Part shown: piece after piece, positions 21,643 to 27,397 of the stretch
How positions within the stretch are numbered: the first letter of the stretch is position 1
How the letters are laid out: each line of letters opens with the position of its first letter
Virus record (IMG/VR): IMGVR_UViG_3300047560_000667
Coordinates: 1 to 27,996 of that record
Direction: 5' to 3' (one strand)
Source of the DNA: a virus
DNA length: 27,996 nt
Notes under the pieces: generated by a model
Told to the model about the DNA's origin: nothing
Seen by the model: only the letters and a program-made list of their open reading frames with translations
Databases searched by the model: none
Made by a program: the position numbers and the translations under genes

Positions 21643-22494
21643 ATGACAAAGACAATTCTAAATTTCAATGGCGGCCTAGACAGCACCTATGTTTTATGGA
21701 AGTTGCTCGCAGAAACACAAGATGATGTGACAGCTTTAACATATAGATTTCCAGAAAAAAATGCCACATTAGAAGTTGCAATGCACGATGATGATGTAAT
21801 TCAAGAAAAAAAGATTGAAGAGGTGAAATCTGTTGTAAATTGGTTAAAAACTAATATCAGAGATTTCACACACACAATTATCGATTATGATGATACATAT
21901 CTAGATGATGTCACTGATTTCGGTGATACACATTTTCCAAAAACCATTGAAGTTTATGTTGTTAAATATGGTGTACAAAACGATTATGATAAAATCGTCA
22001 GCTCATTTGAAAAAGAAAACGATGGATTTTCTTATATGCGTTATCACGATATTGAAACTCCAAAAAGACCGGCAGCATCTTCTGCAAAAGGTGTATTTAA
22101 GAAAATAGCTACAAAAGGAGAAATATCTTTTCCCCTTTTAGATATGAAATATCATCAAGCATATGCTCTGAGAGAATTGCCTACCACATTATTGAATTTA
22201 ACAAAATCGTGTGATGCTAATAATGGTTTACCTTGTGGCATATGCTTCAAATGTAGCAAAAGAAAGTTCTTCATTCAGTGTATTGGAGAAGGTAAAACGA
22301 ACGAAGAAATACAGTCTGTCATAGACGAGAATAGCATAACACCAGATGGTAAATGGATTTCTATGAAATGGTGGTTGCGCGATTATATAAGCACATATAA
22401 GGGTTTCGTTGCTGAGGAAGATTATGATACTGTCTATAATAAAGAAACTCAAGTTTGGCCTATGCCTATTTGGCCCACTTCTTTTAAACTCTAA
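21643..22494 (+). CDS. QueC-like PP-loop enzyme (7-cyano-7-deazaguanine synthase family)
   Basis: The N-terminus FNGGLDSTYVLW has the PP-loop (SGGxDS form, GGLDS at residues 10-14) that binds ATP. The C-terminal half has a QueC-type zinc site: C190 in KSC, then C198-x2-C201-x2-C204 (PCGICFKCSKRK), followed by RKFF. QueC makes preQ0 for queuosine or deazaguanine DNA modification; phage copies are known in genomes with modified DNA. No QueD, QueE or FolE is seen in this window, so the actual substrate is uncertain and another adenylating enzyme is possible. AAGG lies 7 bases before the ATG. Its last 71 bases overlap the next gene. Confidence 0.75.
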   Translation: MTKTILNFNGGLDSTYVLWKLLAETQDDVTALTYRFPEKNATLEVAMHDDDVIQEKKIEEVKSVVNWLKTNIRDFTHTIIDYDDTYLDDVTDFGDTHFPKTIEVYVVKYGVQNDYDKIVSSFEKENDGFSYMRYHDIETPKRPAASSAKGVFKKIATKGEISFPLLDMKYHQAYALRELPTTLLNLTKSCDANNGLPCGICFKCSKRKFFIQCIGEGKTNEEIQSVIDENSITPDGKWISMKWWLRDYISTYKGFVAEEDYDTVYNKETQVWPMPIWPTSFKL

Positions 22495-23383
22495 TGTAAT
22501 AGCAAAAGACCTCACAATAGTAACCCATACACCGAGTGGTGGTTACTTCATAAGCAGTAAGCTGGTATCAGATTTTCTGCCTAGATATTTGCCTGATACT
22601 TCGGTAAAAATCAAGGTTGTACCTGGTGCCAGTGGTATTGTTGCTGCGAACTACCTTTATGAAGTAGCGCCTAGAGATGGTAGCACCATAGGTACATTAT
22701 ACAACACCTATATTCTACATTCTATTATCGAAAAAAACCTAACCAAATATGATCCAGCCAAGTTCACATATTTGGCTTCTGCAATCGACGGTAGAAAAGA
22801 ACCAATGATGCTATGGTCTAGAATTGCCGGCACAAATGTTGTTGGTACTGAATCATCATTACCGTTTAGTTATGCTACACTTTTGAAGAAAATGATTGGC
22901 CTAGACGTTAAAGAAGTCCGAGGATATCCTGATGGAACAATGCAGAGAAATGCCTTTGAGAAAAGGGAGATCGATCTGTTCTTCAATAGTCTTGGTGGTA
23001 TGAAACTATCTTCTAAAGCTTTGCTGAATGATAGCACCGTCAGGCCTATCCTACAATTTGGTAACGGAACAATCAGGCATCCAGAATATCCTGAAGCACC
23101 AACCGTCATGGAATTATTGACAGAAGATAAAGCCAAGAGGGCTTTACAAGCGATAGAAAACCAAGTATTATTATCGAGGTTGTTCGCCGCACCACCAGGA
23201 ATACCAGATCAGGAAACTAAGACGTTGCGTAACGCATTATGGAATGTATTGCATGATGATGATTATATCGCAGCCAGTAAAAAGCTTGGTCTTGATGTGA
23301 GTGCGGTCGACCATGAAACCATAGAAAAAGCCGTAAAGTATATAATGAAAAACCAAGATGTTGTCTTAGAATATCTGAGGTGA
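22424..23383 (+). CDS. TctC/Bug-type periplasmic solute-binding protein
   Basis: From ATG 22424 the protein has a signal peptide (MILSIIKKLKFGLCLFGP, cleavage likely after NVIA, residue ~27), so it is exported. The mature part KDLTIVTHTPSGGYF, then VKIKVVPGASGIVAANYLYE and APRDGSTIGTLY follows the Bug/TctC order (IVV-PGGxxD, NKPGAxGxIAxxxxAxAxPDGYTL) of tripartite tricarboxylate transporter binding proteins. Later FAAPPGIPDQETKTLRNAL agrees with the family's second domain. About 319 residues, the usual length. The start lies inside the QueC-like gene, behind GAGGAAG. The ligand is unknown and no TctA/TctB is seen; the phage role is unclear. Confidence 0.78.
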   Translation: MILSIIKKLKFGLCLFGPLLLNSNVIAKDLTIVTHTPSGGYFISSKLVSDFLPRYLPDTSVKIKVVPGASGIVAANYLYEVAPRDGSTIGTLYNTYILHSIIEKNLTKYDPAKFTYLASAIDGRKEPMMLWSRIAGTNVVGTESSLPFSYATLLKKMIGLDVKEVRGYPDGTMQRNAFEKREIDLFFNSLGGMKLSSKALLNDSTVRPILQFGNGTIRHPEYPEAPTVMELLTEDKAKRALQAIENQVLLSRLFAAPPGIPDQETKTLRNALWNVLHDDDYIAASKKLGLDVSAVDHETIEKAVKYIMKNQDVVLEYLR

Positions 23384-23386
23384 GAA

Positions 23387-23923
23387 ATGAATATCTTCTA
23401 TATCGATGAAAACCCGTTTGTTGCCGCTCAACAAATGGTCGACAAGCATGTTGTCAAGATGATACTTGAGACTGCACAGTTGCTTTCAACCGCGCATCGG
23501 TTGCTTGATGGTATTGAATATGTCGGTCGAACGGCGACAGGTCGAAAAGCAAGGCGATGGAGCCTTGATCATGATCGTGAAACCACACTCTATCAGGCCA
23601 CACATATCAATCATCCATCTGCTGTCTGGTGTCGTCAATCAAAGGCGAACTATCACTGGCTACACCAGCACTTTTGCGCTTTGCTGAAAGAGTATACCTA
23701 TCGTTATGGCAAACAGCATAAATGCCAGCACATGGCCTTCTTTCTAGGTTTGTTCCCTAAGAATATTCCTGATGGTGAGTTCACGCCTGTCACACCGGCT
23801 ATGGCTGAACAGTATATCATTTCGACTGATAGCGTGATCAATTATCGTAATTACTACAAGCAGGGCAAAACGCATCTTCACAAGTGGACTAATCGTGAGC
23901 CGCCGGAGTGGCTGGTTGCCTAA
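23387..23923 (+). CDS. Conserved phage protein, possible pyrimidine-dimer glycosylase-like
   Basis: The start MNIFYIDENPFVAAQQMVDK and HVVKMILETAQLLSTAHR, then HINHPSAVWCRQSKANYHWL, are typical of a conserved phage family. I recall members annotated as pyrimidine dimer DNA glycosylase-like, but the T4 endonuclease V active site is not evident here, so that name is doubtful. The protein is His-rich and compact, without signal or membrane segment. GAGGTGAG precedes the ATG. 178 residues. Confidence 0.68.
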   Translation: MNIFYIDENPFVAAQQMVDKHVVKMILETAQLLSTAHRLLDGIEYVGRTATGRKARRWSLDHDRETTLYQATHINHPSAVWCRQSKANYHWLHQHFCALLKEYTYRYGKQHKCQHMAFFLGLFPKNIPDGEFTPVTPAMAEQYIISTDSVINYRNYYKQGKTHLHKWTNREPPEWLVA

Positions 23924-23926
23924 ATA
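23921..23926 (+). promoter_or_regulatory. Late-promoter-like element (CC)TAAATA
   Basis: The stop codon TAA of the upstream gene is part of CCTAAATAAAA, which matches the TAAATA core. The secreted hydrolase gene starts 73 bases later. Inference only. Confidence 0.3.
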
Positions 23927-23939
23927 AAAGGTACATTCT

Positions 23940-23956
23940 GCTTCGGTGAAGCTTTT
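23940..23956 (+). terminator. Short hairpin, weak terminator
   Basis: GCTTC (23940-23944), loop GGT, GAAGC (23948-23952) and TTTT. A 5-bp stem makes a weak intrinsic terminator; it may partly end the 21643-23923 transcript. Confidence 0.4.
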
Positions 23957-23998
23957 CTCAAGGGAGAAAAATATCGTAAACAACTAAAAGGACAGACT

Positions 23999-24556
23999 AT
24001 GTTCCGTCTTAAAATAACCGCTTTGGCGGCTGCAATACTGGCTATGTCAGTTGCATCCGCCGAAGCAGCGAAGATAAAGAACAGAACAGGTTCAACGTAT
24101 AGTTGCACAGTTCAAAATAATAATGAAGTCTGCATAACGAACCAGGCTGAATGGCCTCAACCTTATGAAGACAATAATTCTAAAGTAATCAGAGAAGCCG
24201 AAAAGCATATTGGTTTACACGCTAATAAAGATAGAAATAAATTACAGTCTATAATCCATGTTGATCCAGTAGTCACACCTTGGTGTGCAGCATTTGTCAA
24301 CACCGTACTGGAGAAAATAGGTGTGAAAGGTTCAGGTTCTCTTACAGCAATGAGCTTCGCTTCATATGGTAAGGTGACCAAAGAACCTAAAAAAGGTGAC
24401 ATTGTTGTTATGAGTAGCCATGTTGGATTCTTCGATAGTTATGAATACATACATGGTGTGAAGTATGTTAGAGTGCTGGGAGGCAATCAAGCCAAGATGG
24501 TAAAGATTGCTCATTATCCAGCAAAAAGAGTAGTTTCTTATAGGACACTTTCGTAA
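23999..24556 (+). CDS. Secreted NlpC/P60-like hydrolase (TIGR02594-type)
   Basis: The first ~24 residues form a signal peptide (MFRLKITALAAAILAMSVAS, then AEAA), so the product is exported. The mature part contains TPWCAAFVNTVLEKIG with the likely catalytic Cys, ALTAMSFASYGK, PKKGDIVVMSSHVGFF with the catalytic His, and YVRVLGGNQAKMV. This is the order of TIGR02594/CHAP-like peptidoglycan amidase-peptidases. It may cut the wall from the periplasmic side in exclusion, lysis or entry. AAAAGGA precedes the ATG by 7 bases. 185 residues. Confidence 0.85.
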   Translation: MFRLKITALAAAILAMSVASAEAAKIKNRTGSTYSCTVQNNNEVCITNQAEWPQPYEDNNSKVIREAEKHIGLHANKDRNKLQSIIHVDPVVTPWCAAFVNTVLEKIGVKGSGSLTAMSFASYGKVTKEPKKGDIVVMSSHVGFFDSYEYIHGVKYVRVLGGNQAKMVKIAHYPAKRVVSYRTLS

Positions 24557-24560
24557 TTGA

Positions 24561-24567
24561 ATAAATA
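24561..24567 (+). promoter_or_regulatory. Late-promoter-like element ATAAATA
   Basis: GAATAAATA directly follows the hydrolase stop, only 9 bases before the next ATG, so as a promoter it would give a very short or leaderless transcript; it may serve the gene behind or be chance. Confidence 0.25.
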
Positions 24568-24575
24568 GGTGTAAG

Positions 24576-24836
24576 ATGCCAGTATATACATTTGAAGACA
24601 AAGAAACAGAAGAACAATTCGATCTCACCATGTCATATGATGAGTTAGAAGGATTCTTGAAAGATAATCCAACACTTTTCCAGGTATTCAAGATGAACCT
24701 GGTTGACCCTGTTGGCATAGGTGTAACCAAACCGCCAGCCGATTTTCAAAAATATGTCCTGAATAAAGTTAAGCATGTGCCAGGCGCAAACAAGGACACT
24801 ATCGAAAAGAGATGGCAGATAGCAAAAGAAATATAA
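24576..24836 (+). CDS. Conserved T4-like phage protein (86 aa)
   Basis: It begins MPVYTFEDKETEEQFDLTMS, then ELEGFLKDNPTLFQVF and KPPADFQKYVLNKVK. This layout (MPxYxFxxKETGExFExxMS...EEFLxxNPxxxxV) is a common T4-like phage protein related to the FmdB zinc-ribbon start, but without Cys. Function unknown. AGGTG precedes the ATG. Confidence 0.7.
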   Translation: MPVYTFEDKETEEQFDLTMSYDELEGFLKDNPTLFQVFKMNLVDPVGIGVTKPPADFQKYVLNKVKHVPGANKDTIEKRWQIAKEI

Positions 24837-24870
24837 TTTGAGTAATAGAAAATTATATAGGAGAGTAAGG

Positions 24871-24906
24871 AGAGGGTCTATCAGAAATGGTAGGCCCTCT
24901 TTTGTT
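24871..24906 (+). terminator. Terminator before phoH
   Basis: AGAGGGTCTA (24871-24880) pairs over 10 bp with TAGGCCCTCT (24891-24900), with one G-U; loop of 10, then TTTTGTTTTT. It ends the upstream transcript and shows that phoH starts at 24922, not earlier. Confidence 0.85.
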
Positions 24907-24921
24907 TTTAAAGGAGATACC

Positions 24922-25629
24922 ATGAGCAAAAAGCCTAAGAATAACTCAAACAACAAGAGCCAGATGCAGCATAATCACTTTGAGCTTCGCACAATAAAAC
25001 CACTAACCGCGAATCAGCAAATGACATTCGACTATTACAGAAAAGGCTATAATCTAATGTTGCACGGCTATGCAGGAACAGGCAAGACATTTTGTGCCTT
25101 CTATCTTGCACTAGAAGAGTTATTGACAGGCAAATCAAACTATGATAAGATCATTCTCATTCGCTCTGTTGTACCTTCGCGTGATATGGGATTTCTACCA
25201 GGTTCTATTCGTGACAAGATAGCCATCTATGAAGAACCATATAAGGAGATTTGTGATGATCTATTTGGTCGTGGTGATGGATATAATATACTCAAAATGA
25301 AGAACATGGTGCAATTCACAACCACATCATTCCTTCGTGGTATCACCTTCAATAATGCAATAGTGATCGTTGATGAAACGAACAACATGACGTTTCAGGA
25401 AATCGACACTGTGATGACAAGGCTTGGTAATGAAAGCCGTGTGGTATTTTGCGGTGACTACAGACAATCAGACTTGAATAAGCCACATGAGAAGACTGGT
25501 ATCCGTGAGTTCATGGCCATCACCCGTAGAATAAATACGTTTAAGCATGTTGAGTTTGAAAAAGAAGACATTGTTCGCTCAGGTGTGGTCAGAGACTATA
25601 TCATTAATAAGACGGAACTAGGTTTATGA
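24922..25629 (+). CDS. phoH: PhoH-like ATPase
   Basis: The 235-residue protein has the P-loop GYAGTGKT (residues 49-56), NYDKIILIRSVVPSRDMGFL, a Walker B VIVDETNNMTF with the Asp-Glu pair, and VVFCGDYRQSDL. This is the PhoH family, cytosolic ATPases related to RNA helicases and common in marine and rhizobial myoviruses; the exact role is unclear. ATG 24922 has AAGGAG 7 bases upstream and lies after a terminator; an upstream TTG frame start would read through that terminator. It overlaps the nuclease gene by four bases. Confidence 0.93.
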   Translation: MSKKPKNNSNNKSQMQHNHFELRTIKPLTANQQMTFDYYRKGYNLMLHGYAGTGKTFCAFYLALEELLTGKSNYDKIILIRSVVPSRDMGFLPGSIRDKIAIYEEPYKEICDDLFGRGDGYNILKMKNMVQFTTTSFLRGITFNNAIVIVDETNNMTFQEIDTVMTRLGNESRVVFCGDYRQSDLNKPHEKTGIREFMAITRRINTFKHVEFEKEDIVRSGVVRDYIINKTELGL

Positions 25630-26309
25630 AAACATTTAATTATGTGGAGGGGCTGCCTGAATTGCGGTCCCTCCCAGTTGAAGAATTTGGTGGCAAACGA
25701 CATTACATATCACCAAACGGTAAGAAGCTTCCATCTGTCACAACCGTTCTAGGATATTTCAAAAAAGAAAAGATCAATGAGTGGCGAAACAGAATTGGTC
25801 ATGAGGAAGCGCAGAAGATTACCAATCGTGCTGCAACCAGAGGCACCAAATTCCATAGTATGGTAGAGAGATATATCAGCAATGAACACTCTACTTTATT
25901 TGAAGATGTTATGCCTGATATGAAACAGGCCTTTCGTGATGCACAACCAGCACTTGACAGGATAGACAATATACATTATATTGAATCTCCACTTTGGTCA
26001 GAAAGATTAGGATTGGCTGGCAGAACCGATGTGATTGGTGAGTTTGACGGTAAGCTTTCTATCATTGACTTCAAGACTTCTTTGAAGCCTAAGAAAGAAG
26101 AATGGATCACCAATTACTTTGAACAAGGTGCTGCATATTCTCTCATGTATAAAGAGCGAGTTGGTAGTCCTATCGATCAGATCGTAATCATCATATCAGT
26201 TGATGGTATGACAGAGCCACAAATCTTCGTAAAAGAAACGATTGATTATGTCGATTCACTAATCAATAAGGTATGGCTCTACAGAAAGGAACATCCGCAT
26301 GTTTGTTGA
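25626..26309 (+). CDS. PD-(D/E)XK exonuclease (RecB/Cas4-like)
   Basis: In order: KLPSVTTVLGYF (N-terminal helix), GTKFHSMVERY (His of the motif), IESPLWSERLGLAGRTDVIG (with Asp135) and LSIIDFKTS (D148, K150), then a conserved Gln in FEQGAAYSLMY. These are the active-site elements of phage RecB-like single-strand exonucleases, which process DNA ends in recombination and replication. 227 residues. It overlaps the phoH gene by ATGA and the next gene by 11 bases. Confidence 0.88.
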   Translation: MKTFNYVEGLPELRSLPVEEFGGKRHYISPNGKKLPSVTTVLGYFKKEKINEWRNRIGHEEAQKITNRAATRGTKFHSMVERYISNEHSTLFEDVMPDMKQAFRDAQPALDRIDNIHYIESPLWSERLGLAGRTDVIGEFDGKLSIIDFKTSLKPKKEEWITNYFEQGAAYSLMYKERVGSPIDQIVIIISVDGMTEPQIFVKETIDYVDSLINKVWLYRKEHPHVC

Positions 26310-26520
26310 TCTTTGGGTTGTAAGCATTTTCTCAATTCTGTTTGGTGTCTGTGCTGTATGGAATCGCATGAGAGGTATTCATGTTGGTATTGAGAAGACC
26401 CTAGATAAGCTTGTAGAAGATAGAATTATTCGCATCGTAAACGACCGTGTTGTGCGATATACACCAACAACCAGAAGAAGAAATAAGAAGACCTCTATTG
26501 ACACCTCAACTCAAGTATGA
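26299..26520 (+). CDS. Small membrane protein (73 aa)
   Basis: One membrane segment (DLWVVSIFSILFGVCAVW, residues ~4-21) is followed by a charged helix (LDKLVEDRIIRIVNDRVVRY) and a basic Thr/Ser-rich end. It resembles a small conserved T4-like phage membrane protein, unknown function. AAAGGA precedes the ATG. The TGA stop is followed at once by a TATAAATA element. Confidence 0.62.
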   Translation: MFVDLWVVSIFSILFGVCAVWNRMRGIHVGIEKTLDKLVEDRIIRIVNDRVVRYTPTTRRRNKKTSIDTSTQV

Positions 26521-26528
26521 TATAAATA
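26521..26528 (+). promoter_or_regulatory. Late promoter TATAAATA before tmRNA
   Basis: A perfect copy of the T4 late -10 element TATAAATA follows the stop codon of the upstream gene. The acceptor piece of the tmRNA begins a few bases later, so this may set transcription of the tmRNA at late time. The assignment uses knowledge of T4; the phage's own consensus is not proven. Confidence 0.55.
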
Positions 26529-26530
26529 CA

Positions 26531-26890
26531 CTTGCTGAGGTCGTTGAGGCGAACAGAATAGACGATTCGGACGCGGGGGCAGTACCCGCCGCCTCCACCA
26601 TGGGTACATTAAGAGCCGTACTGGCAAAGCCAACGAAGGATTCTTGAGAAAGAACACCAGTCAGGAGCCCTACTTGATGTATCTTTGATGGGGGCGAAAT
26701 AGGTTCGACGGGTTGTAGTAAAAGAACGAGTAGACCAAAAGCAAAAAAACTAAATGCAAACGATAACTTTGCTCCTGAGGCTTTCGCTCTAGCAGCGTAA
26801 TCCCCACGGGTATGGGCTCCACCTCGGAACAGAACGGGCCTACTTACGCCGCTGTCAGTACTGTGGGAAGTGCAGATGGATAACACTAGG
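26531..26890 (+). ncRNA. ssrA: tmRNA, circularly permuted two-piece type
   Basis: The 3' CCA half precedes the 5' half. Acceptor piece: T-arm GCGGG/CCCGC (26573-26577 with 26585-26589), acceptor strand CGCCTCC (26590-26596), discriminator A and CCA ending at 26600. Coding piece: GGGGGCG from 26690 pairs with CGCCTCC over 7 bp (one G-U), then AAATAGGTTCGACGGG, the tmRNA D-loop signature, and the tag frame at 26756-26800 (resume codon GCA). TCGTT (26541-26545) may pair with AACGA as helix P2, and CCCAC/GTGGG around 26857 fits P5. The spacer 26601-26689 should be removed in maturation. The 5' end and the 3' end of the coding piece are approximate. With SmpB it would rescue stalled ribosomes. Region 26521-26940 holds no accepted protein gene. 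Confidence 0.88.
26756..26800 (+). other. tmRNA tag reading frame
   Basis: The codons from GCA 26756 to TAA 26798-26800 give ANDNFAPEAFALAA, with a further Ala added from the charged tmRNA. It starts like other tags (ANDN) and ends LAA, the ClpX/ClpA recognition end. Alphaproteobacterial tags are of similar length (e.g. ending FAVAA or LAA). Confidence 0.88.
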
Positions 26891-26919
26891 ACGCCGTTCG
26901 AATCGGTACAGTGGCACCA
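26848..26919 (+). tRNA. tRNA-like element with CCA end (degenerate)
   Basis: GCCGCTG (26848-26854) pairs with CAGTGGC (26909-26915) over 7 bp (one G-U). A T-arm with the standard loop TTCGAAT (26897-26903) lies exactly at tRNA distance, followed by A and CCA. A possible D-stem is GTAC/GTGC. The anticodon arm does not fold well, the total is short (about 72 bases with CCA) and the first half overlaps tmRNA helix P5, so a functional tRNA is doubtful. It may be a remnant or a processing signal at the end of the tmRNA transcript. Confidence 0.3.
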
Positions 26920-26940
26920 CACAAACACAAGGACTATATT

Positions 26941-27177
26941 ATGGCTAAGAACCCTTTTGAAATCCGCCTTGAGCTTCTTCAGATTGCCAATGGTATTCTC
27001 TCAGATAAGAACTGGGCTGAACGCAATCGTCTTCAAGATGATTGGAACACTCAGCGTGAAATTGCCATGGACAATAGCAGAGGTAAAGTTCCTCCTGCGC
27101 CCACTTTCCCCACCGTCAATGAAGATGACATCATCACCTTGGCTCGCAAGTTGAATGAGTTTGTTTCCAATGGCTAA
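26941..27177 (+). CDS. Conserved small phage protein (78 aa)
   Basis: MAKNPFEIRLELLQIANGIL starts a helical protein with ERNRLQDDWN and PPAPTFPTVNEDDIITLARK, ending in KLNEFVSNG. 'NPFEIR.E.L..A' starts are shared by small proteins in T4-like phages next to gene 33-type genes, as I recall; function unknown. ATG 26941 has AAGGA about 9 bases upstream; an in-frame GTG at 26911 overlaps the tRNA-like end and is rejected. It overlaps the next gene by eight bases. Confidence 0.7.
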   Translation: MAKNPFEIRLELLQIANGILSDKNWAERNRLQDDWNTQREIAMDNSRGKVPPAPTFPTVNEDDIITLARKLNEFVSNG

Positions 27178-27397
27178 TAAAGAAGAAATCATCGAGTTCT
27201 CTATGCAGATTGAAAAGCTTGCAAAGGAGAAGAATACTTCCTATATGGATGCTATCATTCTCTATTGTGAGAATACTGGATTTGAGGTTGAGGTGGCCGC
27301 AAAGCTTATCTCTAGCAACCTCAAGTCCAAGATCAAGATGGAAGCAGAAGAGCTTCACTTTCTACCTAAGTCCAACACCATAAAGTTGCCTCTATGA
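27170..27397 (+). CDS. Late transcription co-activator, gp33-like
   Basis: In 75 residues the protein follows T4 gp33's C-terminal half by eye: an N-terminal helix (IIEFSMQIEKLAKE), NTSYMDAIILYCENTG (gp33 has MSYLEATTAFLEE), VAAKLISSNLKSKI and EAEELHFLPKSNTIKLPL (gp33: QSEAIDENLL ... KTNTLDFLL). Gp33 binds the host RNA polymerase flap and the sliding clamp, and with gp55 allows late transcription from TATAAATA promoters. That fits the TAAATA elements in this window. Start ATG 27170 lies inside the preceding gene. Confidence 0.65.
   Translation: MANKEEIIEFSMQIEKLAKEKNTSYMDAIILYCENTGFEVEVAAKLISSNLKSKIKMEAEELHFLPKSNTIKLPL

Noticed and set aside
24838-24921. N-terminal extension of phoH from TTG 24838
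   Set aside because: It would read through a strong intrinsic terminator (24871-24906), while ATG 24922 has AAGGAG and starts a normal PhoH.
26447-26647. Protein-coding frame across the tmRNA acceptor piece
   Set aside because: It overlaps the end of the membrane-protein gene in another frame and the paired acceptor/T-arm of the tmRNA, and has no family motif.
26911-26940. GTG start for the small gene at 26941
   Set aside because: It falls in the tRNA-like CCA end; ATG 26941 with AAGGA fits better and gives the conserved NPFEIR start.
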